A program made the translations under genes and the position numbers. The notes beneath the pieces are model-generated. The model did no database searches and was not told where the DNA came from. It saw only the letters and a list, made by a program, of their open reading frames with translations. 64,000 nt of DNA, from NCBI GenBank assembly GCA_008508345.1, contig QNGE01000909.1, positions 110,713 through 174,712 on the forward strand. The letters run 5' to 3'. Positions 13,501-27,886 of the stretch are shown here, in pieces. Every line of letters begins with the position of its first letter. Position 1 is the first letter of the stretch. The DNA is from Paragonimus westermani (lineage: Eukaryota > Platyhelminthes > Trematoda > Plagiorchiida > Troglotrematidae).

Positions 13501-16500
13501 CTGTGTTTTGTATACAAGTTGAGTTTAATCATGTAAGATTGTAGTTTTCTGTTTCTCTTTCTGGCCTAGATAGAATCATCTGACACCCCGAAAAGTGGTC
13601 CGCGTGTGGTTATAAAAGGTATCGTCGCAGCAAAGAAGGTACCAACAGTTACATCGGCATACATCTGGAAATGTGCCGCCGAAACACAAACGTTTTCTAC
13701 CATTTGGTTTCTTCTTAGCAACGGCACTGTATTCTGAAACTCGTTGCTTAAACGTGTACCTGATTTAACGAAGAAATCTTTGAGATATCTGTATTTCCGA
13801 ATAAAAATTAATTCTCTCAAACTCCACTTTCTTCTTTGTACAACTAAGAACTTGTCAGTAAATTCGTCACCCAAAGGAAACTTTCCGGTTTGCAAGATAG
13901 TTGTGTCGCTGTTTCCTTTTGATTTGGGAAAGCAACGTACCTATTTTGTTTTTATCGAACCTTTAACTAATTTTTAAATTCTATGAGCAAAATTTGCATA
14001 AAAACCGAGTTGTTTTGAATGGAATCATTTTACGCATCATTTGACATCGAAAAACAAGTTCGCTCCACTGAACCAGCTGCACTTAAAACACACGTGTTTT
14101 GTGTCAGGGTAAAAACATTGCTGTTTAAGAAATTTTACTTTGGAATTTCTCACAATGTTTCCCATAACTGAAAATGTTCGACTGTGTTAGATTTTGTAAA
14201 TTTTTTAAGCCGGTCATTTAACCTGAGCGGACTTCACTCCATAAGCCCACAAACACCAGTGTCATTGAATTACATATGTTGTAGCAACACGACAGCTGTT
14301 ACAGTTTTTCAAGATGTTTAACTGCAAATGGTGGTGACACAGGTTTTTCGGTAGACAGACCAGATCATTCAGCAAAAGTTTCCCTTGACAAACATAACTT
14401 GGGATAAACTGTTCCTTTGAACAGGCACCTACTGTTGACCGTTTCCGTCAAACAAGCAAAAGTGCACATTCAAGCATGTATGTGGAAATGTACATGTCCA
14501 CAACGAACCAACTGACAGCAGTCATTTGTTTTCGTCCACGTGACGGCGGTCATCGACCCAACGATTTTCGTTGGCACGCAAAACTGTTAGGTAATATCTT
14601 AGCTGATCTGTGGTCGAAAGTTGGTTTAGTTTTTGTTCTAGTGCATGTGCGCATGTGCGTATACGTGTGAACCCAACTTCGATTCGCGCAACGCAAAAAG
14701 TCAAATATACATGCTGAGTGTTACTTGCCGTCATGCAAAAAACTAGGTATTGCTTATGATTCACGAAAGAGAAGAAACCAATTTTAGGCTGTCATCTGGG
14801 AACAGTCTCGTTCATCGCCGGTGTACAGCCACCTCTGTTCGTCCTGGGTTCAGTGGTCAAGTCACAGCAAGTGAGACAGAAAAACAAAGTGGCAAGCAGA
14901 CTTTAAGGTTCAAGGTGTTACGGTGAGACATTGTGGCAGTGTATAATGTTCCTAACTGGAGCTCGAGATAGGTGTCAAAAAGAGCACGTAACCAACAAAA
15001 GATTACCATAAAACCAAACCAGAAATATTTGCGGTATTTATTTCGAACAATCTACTAATAGGTACCTCCATTTGGCTTCGTTTTGAGTAAGCAGTCTACA
15101 ACGCCATGAAACGTCAGTGGAAATACTGGGCACTTCTATTTATATCACGTTCATGACTGAACTAAGTTTTAGGTACTTTCAGTTACAGCCAAGCCCTGCA
15201 TTAATCTAAATCTCCCATCCGACAAAACTGGACTAATTCCCGGTGAACTACAGGCACCTCAGCGTAGACCTAGCTTTCACCTGAGAAATACTACACCGTG
15301 TCATACGCCTGCACATCTTCCACCATACAAGAACGAACATTTAAGGAGCAAATTGCTTAAAACATGACAGGTTACTTTGCGTACAGAAATGTTTCACAGT
15401 TGGGATGTGCCTATAATATGTGCGTACAATCGAATTGGTCTAGAGTTTCAAAACATTACTCGATCGGTACATACGTGAGAGACAACAGGCACTACAGGTT
15501 TAGTAACCGTCATACAGCCAACTCTTACAAGTCATTATATACAAATGCCCGAAAGATTGTAGGTTCCATATGCTTAAATGTTCGTTGCTGATGTAAGTTG
15601 AGCCAACAGCTTCATCAAATTTCCCCTCTACTTATTTCCGTTCACCCTTTCAGTAGACTTATAAGCTGTATAAAACCAAGTTTCACCGAACAGCGCGAAC
15701 ACAAGACCGCATAACGAAGGTAATGTCAGAAGCTGTAACATTCTACGAATCCCTTTTTCTATTCGCATGAAAGTGCACAGCCTCTTCTCAATCTAATCAC
15801 ATGAAAAATTTTCCCTTCAGAGTGCAGTTATTTTTGGGAAGAACTAAGGCAAACATCATATGCAACAATGAAGGCGTCAACAAATAATTGAAAGCTTTGC
15901 TTCCACGGTTTTTCTCTCGACAATTTTCGTATTGAAATAACATGCTGTGAATAATAACGGTTTCCTCTCAGAAATAGGTTGAGTTGGCCTAAAACACCAA
16001 CTTTCCAGAGTCAACTTGATTAAAACAGTGAGATAATGCACATTCCGGTCACACAGATAGGGCCCAAGGTTTAACGAATCGTCGAACTTTTCTCAGAAAA
16101 TTGGGGTTTGCTTGCACAGTTTTTTGAATATAATGGATGAACATTTATCAAACAAATAGCGATCCACACATGTGAATTCTGCAAACTTGGCTTGTCTGCT
16201 CATTTCTAAAGTGAATAATGACTTGTTTCTACCTATCATTAGTTTTTTTTATAATTGGTAGGGAAACACGTTTTCGAACAAAAGTTGCATCAGCCACGTG
16301 TGTATTTCCAAAGCGGATCTGCCAGCTCAAATTCATTTTTCTTCAATGTTGGCTGTACTTTCGTTGTAGTGGCTTCATAAGTGTTTTGTTGCCTCTGTTG
16401 AATGTTCTTTAAGAGGTTCGTGCTGTAAACATTGTATTGAATACAAGCGGTCCTTCCGGGGGAGTAAGGCAATTGAACGTGTTACTGTATGGTTCTATCA

Positions 16501-19500
16501 GATATCAAAGAAAATTGGTTATTCTCACTGTGCCAACGTACGCTAGTGGTAGCCCGGTCTTCAGATTAGTACCAAAATGAACAACGACCAGTATAACGAA
16601 GGCTGGGGCAACAACGCTCATTTTGGTCATAGTAAAAACACATTTCACTTCTAGAAGTAAATTGTGATTTGTAGCAGAAAGGATAATATATTACTGCTCA
16701 TACATCTCTACTTGAGTAAGCAGATGTTACAAAGCTCGTAAGGTCAAACGGATTTTAAGAATAGTTGAACGTCTTTGGCTATTAGTCTAGCAGTCTTTCA
16801 TCTGGTTGTTTTTTCTGTCACAATGAATTTACGACTATCTGTCGAAGTCTTATTAATTCCATTTAACTTTTTGAGAATCTACAAAGCCTCACATCTTTAG
16901 TTTGCGTAGGCGTAAGGGAAGATTTTTGCATGAGTTTCGGCGCACACAGTATTGAAACTGGAAGGTGCAAAGCCAGCCCAATCGGGACCATTTACCAATA
17001 TTCAGATGCAGTTTTAGTGAAAAGCGCAACCCTTGTTTGTGTGTCTGACAGACTGCGTTTCCAAAGTCTGAGGAAGTAAGTGGTTAACCAACGAAAGTTT
17101 TATTTTCCGTTCTTTGCATCTAAGTAAAAGAACTTCAGATGGATTTGTAAACAATTTGCTGGTCTACACTGTCTGGACGCACGAAAACCATTTTGCCTTT
17201 CCAGACAACTTAAAAAGTACTGTGTCCGCGGGAAAAATAGCCTAAACGGGAATCCATAGTCCTGAATAATATAAGTTAAGGAGTTTCAGAGACGTGTGAT
17301 ATTGAACACTATATGGATAAATATTTCTTAGCAATACCAAAAATTGGCCTATGGATGCCAACCTTGTTTTAACACTTTGAAATTATATAGATAAAGCGTT
17401 CATCAGAAATCATTGAAGCCATTTGCAAACTTCACTTAAAAGTAATCGAACGACAGCACAGTCTAGCCGAAGCCTCAAAATGAGTAGGTTAGTGTTGACT
17501 TCACACTTTCTGGGTGATGTGAGTGATCAGTTGTAATCTAGTAAAAGAATCGTCCTGGTGGCCGGTTAGATAGTGACTTAATCAGGATAGATTCGGTGAA
17601 TATTAGTATACGAAAGTCTGGACAAAGTTTCACGTCACAATCAGCTAGGGAATCATGAGCTCCGGAGAGCTTAATGATACCGACAAATGAAAGAGCTTCT
17701 AAACTATCTTCGGCACTTCTACCATATGAAAATACTTCAATCTTAGCTTCACTGGATTGCTTCTCTTGAAATCAGTAATCAGTCGACGTCAAAAGGTGAG
17801 TTCCGATAAACAGAAGAGTTTCAAATTAGTGCTTACCCTCTCATACTTTTCCCGAACGGTCGTCATGAATGAGTGAGAGCACACTGTTTCCGCTATGTTT
17901 ACGCCATTTGCATACACGACGTTTTCACAATCAAACCCGTACCTAGTTTGAGAGTAATACTTTGATTCGCTGTACCGTTGATTTATTTACTTCAGCTTTG
18001 TCTTCGTTAGAGCAATTGTAAATTGGTATATGGTCGTTTTTTCCTATAGTTGACCGTTTACACTGCTTGCCCGAGCTGGTTAGCTGCAAGAGAGTTAAGG
18101 AATAACGAACACAGCTACGTCATAAATGTCGAAAAGGGACACCAATGAGTATTTCTAACAGGAGACGGTTTTTGAAGGGTTTTAGATGACAAGTGGTTGA
18201 ACACAGCATGCACATCATAGGTTTGAGTAGATTACACTAAACCACCTTTCACACCAGTTGCTAGTGATCAAAGTCAAACAACTCCCACTTATCACAACGT
18301 TGTGTTCAACTTTCTTCAACATTCAGGGTGATGGCAATGATATTGCGATGCTCAGTTACCACTACACGATCATCTCTAAGATCGTTTGCCAAAAACAATG
18401 CAAGCTGGAGGCATAGTTCATTCCACTCTTTAATTACTCATACGATTACAAGAGGTTGGAGCAATTTGGGCCGTACACTTAGAAAAATCATTAGGCCCTC
18501 ATGGAAATCGGTATAATTTGACTGAAACTCTCTAGAATACGGATGGTTCATCCCATCACTCAGGCTAGTCGTAACTCCATGGTATGTGTTTAAGCACCTC
18601 CAAGTGTATCGTTTCGTTTTTCACCTTTAAATAGAATCAGTATGAAGAATGTTCTATGAGATGTGCACCTCTTTTGGGACAAAATGAAACTCTCCCTTTC
18701 CCTTTTTCTTTAAGTTTTTCAAGGTTGGTTCGCCTGACAGTATGACATGGTCACTTTAATTTACTTTCGCCCCCCATCAAAGGTAAACAGACATTATGTT
18801 ATATCTGGCGTTTCATGTATCACTCCATTTCACAGAACTCGCCCATTCGGTGTATTGGTGCGTGAATGCTCCGCATCGAACGCATCGTTCGTCATTCCCC
18901 TACCACAATATGTTTCATGTGAAGAAATTCCTCATAAACACTTCGCTGGCTTTGCTGGTTATCGGCTTTTCAAGCTGTGTAAAACTTTCGCAACATACAT
19001 TGTGTTGGGCAAAACTCATTCTTTAACCAGGTCCCGTATAAACACTTTTTACACATATTCTGCATATTCAGTTATTTCACAGATGTCTCAGTTTTAACAC
19101 AAACTTAACATCTTAGTCTTGCATTAACCGGACAAATAAATCACTGACTCGATTCCATTGTCTTTGATAACGGCTTTCCGCTAAATTTTCAGTGCATCAC
19201 ATTGTGAATATCATAATTGAAAGTGATTGAAGTTCAAATCGAGCGCCTCTCTTTCGCTGAAATTGCAAGTCTGTATAAAGCTTGAAATTCAATTTATGTG
19301 GTGCATATTATATATTATCGATTGGCCGGAACAATTTTTTGTGATAGTATGAGGCGAATATCAACACGAGTTAGGTAAAAATGACCAAGTTCGAGAAAAT
19401 GCTCGTTTTCGTTAGCGAGTTACAATATACTAATTAATGTTGCTAAGAACAACAGCTGGGATTAATAATGTAATTTTACGTTTCAAAGGTGAGCCGGTTT

Positions 19501-20054
19501 GAAGCTCAAATCAAAAGTGTTACAGAAAATTCATCGTCAGCATACACAAAACTTGGGGACGAATCGAAATTCAACTTGTTCAACTGCGCATGCATTGGAG
19601 TTTGTTAAGCAATATGAAAGGAAGAAAGCTCTTTGAAAAACGTTCGGTTCTCAAAGTCTACTTTTTAAATTATTGCCTTTGATTCGTAGTTGTAACGAAT
19701 CAGCGTAAACACGGTGTACTCGTCGTCCGAATACCTGTAGCATTATTCTAAAATGAGCTCACAAGCGTAAAACTAAATCATTTCAAAACGAAATTTTCCT
19801 GTTTATCGCAATGTTGTTGATTCTTACACTCGTCCATCCCACTGTATTTTTTCTGAAAAATTTGTGAAATTCGTACAGTTCCTAGTTTTAAGGAAATAGG
19901 TTAGGCTGAGACAACCTTTGGTTTTGTAACGTGTTTTTGTAGTTTTTGAGTACAGCAAAATTAGTCACATCTTACGAGAACGTATGCTCACTTTGTTAAC
20001 TGTTCCACGTGAATTGCTCTTGCCTGGTATGAACACAAAGGTCTTTATGTGCCT
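7532..20054. other. Gene-free stretch, chance ORFs only
   Basis: The longest frames are 11146-11502 (+, 118 codons) and 13566-13895 (-, 109 codons). Neither shows a motif I recognise, and frames of this length are expected by chance in 12.5 kb of AT-rich DNA. There is an alternating GT/GC-rich tract around 14640-14668. I see no tRNA, tandem array or transposon protein. Confidence 0.55.
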
Positions 20055-20146
20055 GATGAACAGATTGAGAATAATACAACGTTAGGAACAAGTTGTAGTA
20101 TTGTACGTTTCAGCCACCTCGGGTGGCCTTCCTCACGAGTGTTATC
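20055..20146 (-). repeat. Dispersed hairpin repeat, copy A
   Basis: This segment aligns without gaps to 38165-38256 (64 of 90 bases identical, counted by hand over 20061-20150). On the minus strand it holds a hairpin with arms GGCCACC and GGTGGC closed by a short CGA loop, followed at once by TGAAACGTAC. The conserved block (hairpin, GAAACGTA, then AACGTTGT) is far better preserved than the rest, which suggests structure or function in the ancestral repeat. The layout resembles a hammerhead core (CTGANGA, stem II, GAAA); here it reads GTGAGGA before the stem. I cannot name the family. Both copies have the same orientation. Confidence 0.6.
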
Positions 20147-20181
20147 ATGGTGTGCTTGTGCACAGTTGATGCAAGAGTGGC

Positions 20182-20199
20182 TTTTTTTTTTAAAAAAAA
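20182..20199. repeat. T10-A8 homopolymer pair
   Basis: Ten T followed directly by eight A, forming a palindromic homopolymer tract 36 bases from the dispersed repeat copy A. It may be a decayed poly(A)/poly(T) tail of a retroposed copy, but copy B at 38.2 kb has no such tract, so this is only a suggestion. Confidence 0.6.
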
Positions 20200-23100
20200 G
20201 AGTGAACAGTGCAAAAGTACAAATTTCGAATAGGTATTATGAAACTATTGAAATAAATCTTAGCATCGAATATGGAACACGAATAAAGATCGCATTGCCT
20301 GAATTTTAATGAAAAGTCATTAAAATCAGTTTAAATTAACCACAAATGGACATTGTTTACGAACCGTTTTCTAACCTATACGTGCTTCGAGATGAAGTTC
20401 GTTTGAAAATTCAGTTTTCTCAAACCATTCCTTTGGAAGCGGCACTTTATTTGGGAATTCATAAAGTGACATAGGTTGATGTTCGAATAACTCCACAACA
20501 AATTTAAACCGCGTTACTGATTTTCATGGCCAATGGATTCACAAAACGTGTCTTGCCTGAAGCATTCTATCGTTATTTTCTAAACAGGATTTAGAAACAG
20601 TCTTTGACGAATACCTTTTCTTTGATCGAATTTACGAGAACTTCATTCAATCTGATTGTGTTGTAATGTTGTAGGGAGAGAATTGAAAACCCGGAATAAT
20701 TATTTTGACATTAAAAGTCGAACGTGTTGTAAAATGTTATCAACTGGTTGCATTCCCAAACAATACCTGTCAGAATGCTTGTGTTCAGTTATGTGAATGG
20801 GGATTTATTTTGCACCATGATAATGCGAAAATTGAAGCAGACGCCGACTGTTTCGCAATCAACGCTTCGGCCATCAAAGTTAGAAGGGTATCAGCACGTG
20901 CAATCATGTGACGCATACGGACACGCTCGTCGCTCACTAACTTCTTTTGTTCTACCTCGTGTGATTGCGCGTACAGCAATCTTCAACTGATCGGTTATTG
21001 TGCTCTAGTTCTGTTGACAAAACTTCCAATCTCGACAGTCGCTATCGATTGATGGTGAGATTTTTGATAGTATCGCTGATTTTGACTGACCAAACTTGTA
21101 CGGACCTGGTGAGCTGTAGGCCATTGAGACTGGTGACTGGTTTTGAAGTAAACCAGAGAGTGACAAGAAGACGAAGTCATCAACACTTCAAGCAGGAAAT
21201 AATGGAGCTGGCTGAGACTTGTTGTTACACATAGGAGGAACACACGCACAAATTGCGTCAGCATTATCTGTGCTTGCCGCAGTAATACAGCGACACTGGA
21301 TTGATCAGATTGGTGAATGGTTATCTTGGACAATTTTTGCTGAGCCTGATTGCACATCACGTTGTCTGTCTTGACTAGCTTCATTATATGAAAGCGACCG
21401 CCAGATGTAGTGAATACTGTGAGCAGATCCGACAACTGTGTGGGAAATGGTAATCACCTCAATAGTACCGAGAAGGTCGAAGCAATTTGAGCAGTGGAAA
21501 TTAACCGCAGTGCTAGGGCACAAGCTACATCCCATGAGTACTAAGATCTTATAAGCTTATTCCCGGAGATGGTTGAAGCACTCTTAGGATCACCGAGTTG
21601 TTCAGCAAGAAGAAAAGGGGTTTCATCTGGAAGTCATACACTGCCGATTTACCGATGAACTATAGAAATTAACATTATGCTGGACCAGGAGCTAAAGTAG
21701 TTAATGTTAGCATCTTTAATAATGTAGGGTAAGTGGAAGAAAGCTCAAAGAAAGGTCTTCATCATTTGGCGAACTCCGGCTACAAAAACTTCCAAGCGGC
21801 AAGCCGAACTGACAGTCCAAAGTTTCTTGAACCATTAATTAGTCAGAGGAATGTCGCAAAAGCACTGATCACTGAAAATGCCGAAGTTTTACCTAACTAA
21901 AAGTTGCCTCTGATGTGTTCATTGGAGCTGTAAAAAGTCTTGTGAGACACTCCTGATGCATCTCAAACCACGGACTGTACACACATTATAATCGGTCCGT
22001 TATTGATGATTAATCATAACAGCCGACCTAGGCAACGTATGTTTTTTATGTTATCAGAGCATAATTTTACTTTCATTCTTTCAAACACGAACTATCTGAT
22101 TTTGAACAAATGGTGCTAGGGTGTTCGCAAATTTGTCCACTATCACACTACATACAACGTGGCGGAATTTATTCGTATGTTGCACTTCTGAAGGAATGGA
22201 AGGGCCACAGTGAATTAATGAAGCGTTCAATTTAACCGCTAAATCTAGCATTTAATTGAACTTTTCCGAGACTACGGACGATTGAAGACAATGAATTGGA
22301 GTCAATGTCAGAATCAACCCTACTGAAAATCCATGCATTCTTTTCTCGATCTGAAGTTGTAATACAACTATGGGTAATGCTTTGGATAGTCGACTGTATA
22401 ATATATAAACGATTAACGAACTTTCAACTGAACCATGCAATTACTGTCCATGGTCTGGCAAACGACCAGACAGTTAAGTCGGATGACACAGTGATGAGAG
22501 ATTCATTTATCGATCATAGGTTGTTCTGCACATATCCACCCAAGAGTTACCCAAAAGTAGGTCACTAACATAGGTGCTCATCCGTGAGCACAGCATGCGT
22601 GTCACACTGTCATGTGCTTTTTTGTGGCCAATCCTGACTGCTAACATATTCGCTTTTGTAACAAAGTGCACATCAACAAAACTTAAAGGCGGTTTCAGAG
22701 TTCCTTCCATTTCAAGTTATCTGTCTATTTTGATATCTGTACGTCCTACCACGGTAAGGAATAAGGACTGAACAGACAAGTAAGACCCTTATAACTTGAA
22801 ACACGCACTTGGGACTTGGTTATATGAAACAATGCTTGCTGGTTTTATGACAGAGAGTGTGTTTACAAATGACAGTATGTTTACCTAGAAGAGGAAATAA
22901 TATACATTGTTTTGGTGATGAGACAAAGGACATAGATAGATTTTCGAGTGATAACGCAAGCGTAGAAGAGGCGATGGAGCGCTAAATTTGGACTTTGCAT
23001 TTGCTACTGGTCGGCAGCGAACTTCAAAACATACATCCTTCAAACATATTATGCAAATTGCTGGGCACTTGAGGGGTTCGAAAGTTCAGAAGTTCTACAT

Positions 23101-26100
23101 GTTATCTTAGCGAATTAGTCAGTAGCTTCTTCCTGAGATAGTGTGCTTGCTACGTCAACTGAAATAACAGTCCTCTCTGGTTACTGTCATTCGACTCGAG
23201 AATTCCCTGTTTAGAAATTTAACGAAGACTGAATGGGCATTTGTCTTAACAGCTACAATACTGACTGTCGTGCGTTTCCTGTTGTTAACTTTTGGCAACC
23301 GCAATTACTTGAAATTTATCAAGTTATAGATACAGGCAGCTAAGAAAAAGGTTTTAAGTTTTAAAACAAAGTTGGCCACAAAATGGTGTACGTATAGTTG
23401 TCAGTATTTGAGGAAATGACTTGAAATGTTTGTGTTCTGACGTTACCAAGTTCAGTTATTGTTATCTGGACCCACTGGATTCGGAAAGATATTATATTTA
23501 CGGACAATCTATAAGGCAGAGTCACGGCCACAGAGAAGCACATATCGCCATTATGAAAGCAACCTCTAATATGCGATCCATTTTATATACACCGAGGTGC
23601 GGACGCTAGGTGTGAATTGTGGAAGACACCACTTACCCAGAAATCCGGTTGGGCCGATCAGTCACCCACAGCAGAGTAAACCATGCGCTCATATCGAGAA
23701 GGCCTATTAGGACGGACATTATTTTTAGTAAACTTCATTAGTGCGAATGAAATGTCGCACGGACGGGCCTTCTGTGTCCAGGAGTGATAGCGGAAGTAGT
23801 TAGCCCAATGACGTGTTCCGCTATCACCGTTTCTCTTATTCTTGTTTTTATCCACTCTCTGGGTCTACTTCATCTTTTCCTTCAAGTGTTTGCCGTATGT
23901 AGCCGAACTAGTAGTCAGTGACTGTTTGAAGAAAAGTTTGGTGAAGTTATTATAAAACTATTGATTATTAGTGCCCAAACCATCTGCTGTACTGATCACT
24001 GCCCAGGTTATTCAATGATCCTGGTGTTGGCATCGGGATTCTAGTGGTTATCAGTCCACAGGAACAAAACAAAGTGTAAGGCACACAATTTCCGTGCACT
24101 GCTTTATGTTCTGCCTTCAGCGCTGTAGTTCTTTTGTAAACCATACCGCTTTGGACGTTACCTTTTGGTTACCAATAAGAAACTCGTTGTGGTGGCTGAA
24201 TCAGTGCAAGATGACCTCACGTAAGGCTAGCTAGTGAATGTTAGCTAGAGTTTCATTCATTGCTATATCGCCGAAGGTTTCATAAAGTCTTTCACCATTG
24301 ATTTTGATACCAACAATCCACGACTCCCCACCACCATGTAGTAAACGCCCACTGTATGGAGATTCGGATGTAATCTAACCGAAATAATGTTCTGTCATTC
24401 CCTCTCTAGCATATCTCAAGGACAAAAAGTGACTCAATGTAAACTCGTCTCAAATGGTGTCAAGGTTCGAACCACTGTCAACTAACCCGGTGCACGTTGA
24501 GAGTTGCAAGTTTAAAGATGAATAAAAAAAAACATCATTTTCAGTCAGTCGTGGACGACCACCATGAAAGAAAAGAGAAGTTCTGCAACCGTTTACGGCC
24601 TGTTACCGAACAGAAATTGAGTGTGTAGAAAAGCTGATATGTCTTGTTCCAGGTTAACTTTCAGCTTTCATCCTTTTCTAACAAACGACCGTTCTTATTA
24701 AATGAGACTGAAGTGCCAGTCAGACTTCTCTCGGAACTGTTCAATAAAACTGCGGTAAAACGGTAGCTGGTAATCTGGTTGTTTTAAATTGCAATGTAGG
24801 CTTTCACCTGTCGGTTCGGTTGAGCGTCCCTTTTAACGTCAGAATTCTGACTATCCCAGTGAAACTAAACAAGTCAAAATGAAACCGTAAGAACGCAATT
24901 GAAGTACGTTTGAAAGTCTGCACACTTTTGATTGTTTGTAGGATGTCAGATAGTAATGAAGCTTGGATCACAATGATGTCAAACTCGAAGCTCAGAAGTA
25001 CTCTATCTGTTAACCGTAGATGTGCAACAGGTACGAGAAGCACATAACGAGCAGCATCAACCTAAGTTTACGCTAGGAGATCAGAGTTACACCAACAAAC
25101 AAATATCGGGTATTGCCCGACGGACCTCAGTTACTACTTGGCTCCAGACAAGACACGTCTTATTTCAGAGTGTAATTTTTTTAAGTATATTTCTCCAGTT
25201 GAAAACAGTGGTAGGCAGCACTTCCAATCGATTTTATTGATTAGTTCAGTGAGTTAGCTGGGTCCAATCAACGGAAAGTAGGCAAAGGATCGGGCATAAA
25301 TTTCCGGTTACTTATAATGGCAACTGGTCATATGAACTAGCATCAACGATGGAATAGGCCGTACCTATCAGACAGCGGTTTTCGATTCTATGTACTTTAA
25401 AACCTGAAATATTTTAGGCCACTCTGCAAAAAGGGTCTAGCTATCTGCATGATAAAAAGGTGTACAGATGCTCTCAAGGGAATTAGGAATAATAGTCCCT
25501 ATTAGTTGTTTTCATAAGAGGACCTTCCACGCAGGAATGTTGTAAATGTTTTCCAGGCATTTATAGTAACAGTCCAAATTCCCCGACTACCAATTCAACC
25601 GGTAATAATTCGTTTTTCATCGAACGCTGTAAGTTTATTAACTAACTGAGCTTGTTGGTACCGAGAGAACAAAAATATTGTTAAAAGTTTTGTGACAGTT
25701 CAACTGTGAATCTGAACAGAGATTCCACCTAGGTTGCACGCGCTTCGTGAGCGTGATCCGTTTTCTCGAGTGCATTGGCGTACACGAGAAAATATGGTCG
25801 AAGAATGGTTTTGACCGTGGTTTCTGTGGGAGCTGCTTGTATTACAATGAAATCTCCGTGTCCTCACTCCTTGGTTATGGTATATCTTGAAAATACCCTA
25901 CAACGTTTTCATATATTGACTGTTCGCCCACCTGTAATCAATATTTTCATGGAAATTGACATTGCGTTTGTTAAAAATTGAACGCCACTCATCTTTGACT
26001 ACAGTCTTTGAAAACGGGAAAGAACTTCAAGCTGAACTACCAGATGGAAAGCCCTATGCTCAAGCTTTTTCCTCAAATAGAACTCAGTGAATATTTCAGT

Positions 26101-27886
26101 TAACTGCCGCGTATCCTACTAGTAGTGCTGCGTGGATAAGTTTACAGTCGCTTACTGATATGGGAATTGCTAGTAGGTGTGAATTACCTAATCCACTGCT
26201 AATTTTGGACAAATCTGTGACCACTGTATGCGAACACGTCTACGGTGGAAAAAATCATTCGTTCGAAAAAGATGAAATCAAAAATGTTCCTTGAGTTTTG
26301 TGTCAATATTTCTTTTTCGCCTACTGTCAAAAAATCTTTTAAATGGGTGACAACGCTACAGATATCAAAATAAACCTAGGCCTACACTTTGGAGAAATTG
26401 GTGTCGTCCGCCTATCTTGGATGTATTGACATCTTGCAAAATTACCCATCCTTTATTCAGAAGGTATCACAAAATAAAGAAAAGCAGAAGCAATTTTAAC
26501 TACAAAGGAACACGGTTTTTTAGGATACTACCGTATATTTGCTTGTAGATAGCCACTACGTTGTCAGAAGTGTTGAAAACTTTCATTATTATTCTTACAA
26601 ATTTCACTAGTTGTCTCCAACTGAATGTGTCATTACGGAAGCCTGGTGGAAACCGTGTCGTTCTTCGCCGACCACAGTTTTTGAACTCCACTGCCACTGA
26701 CGAATGTCGTGGATGCATTTGCATAGAATAATCCTGACGTTCATCTGGTCATTATTATACCACAGGAAGATACTATTACTGCGTACAGCTAGACCGAAGT
26801 AATGTGCCAGCTGTGTGTGGCTTACAGCCATGAAGTAACACCAGATTTTCTTGCTGGAGTTTGCATCAGCGCGATAGGTCAGAAAGTAGCCGACTCACAA
26901 CTGTTATCTTAATTTCTTGGCACAACACAAAGTGGTGTATACCTTTTTAATAACCATCTGGGTCCTTTTGAAAAACCTATCTGAGTTCTAATACGCAATA
27001 TTTTACAAGTTCAATGTAATTGAAGCTGAACGTTTGTGAAAGTAACCTTTTGAATTCGTGGAGGTTTAACACAACAGATACTTGTTAGGAGAGTCTGCCT
27101 GTTATTTTCCTGCAACAAATCCACTGAGTTCAACCTTACCATAATGAAATTCAAATCTTCACTGATATTCAGAAAGATTTTTGGCTTTCGAAATGATTCA
27201 GGTACTGGTGAACACTTTGGAAACATCGAGAAATACCCATCCAAGATAGGATACTGAAGAATAACAAACTTAACGGACAGACCGATTGCAGGTTTACTCG
27301 ATATGTACAAAACATTTATGTATGTTCACATAAAAGGTAAGCGGATATGCTAGTTAGACTTGTATCCTTTAACTGTTTACAATGAAGGGCGTGAACGATT
27401 CTAAAACATTCACAACTTTACAAGTTCAGCGCTAACAAAGAAGGCAAAAACAAACGAGGGTTGCCGATGTTGACGATATTTGTGCGGTTTCGTAAAAGTC
27501 GAGCACCTGACCAGAATTTGGTCCATTACGCGCATGCGTGATTGAGATATTGATGGGTTTTCACACTCAAAAGCTCGGGCGATAAACTTTGTACAGGCGT
27601 TAGGCTGTTAAAACGATATACAACTGTTGCTTGTTAACAGAACTAACGGTGAAAACTTCAATAAGCTTGCCTGAACGATGGAAAAGTTTTACTCATAAGG
27701 AAAATTCTGCGTGTATCTTTTGCTTTCAGCCAGTAAAACCATCGATTAATATCTGGCATTCACAATCAAAACGCCTGTATATGAAGTTTTAATGTGTATA
27801 GATCTAGACTATTATAACGTAGTGCCGTATTGATTGGAAACAAGCGGATTTGGTTCTTAGTAAGTATTGATTTGTGTGCTGCTCAG
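20200..27886. other. No recognised gene; ORF-dense patch at 20.97-21.54 kb
   Basis: Between 20965 and 21535 several frames overlap: 20965-21234 (+), 20995-21435 (-, 146 codons) and 21305-21535 (-). The minus-strand frame beginning at 21535 has a Cys-X2-Cys and later a second CSNC, but no family can be named. It could be an old element or chance. The rest of the stretch has only short frames and a small perfect hairpin at 23784-23827. Confidence 0.5.
23784..23827. repeat. Perfect 12-bp stem, 20-base loop hairpin
   Basis: GTGATAGCGGAA at 23784-23795 pairs perfectly with TTCCGCTATCAC at 23816-23827. There is no T-run after it and no element end is recognised. It is a structural observation only, and could be the inner end of a small foldback element. 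Confidence 0.8.

Noticed and set aside
13566..13895. 109-codon minus-strand frame
   Set aside because: No domain pattern and no clear splice signals; within chance expectation.
20995..21435. 146-codon minus-strand frame
   Set aside because: Long, but competing frames on the plus strand and no recognisable motif; kept as an unassigned patch, not a gene.
24460..24485. GGTTCGAACC-like T-loop
   Set aside because: Flanking bases do not form a T-stem and no other tRNA arms are present.
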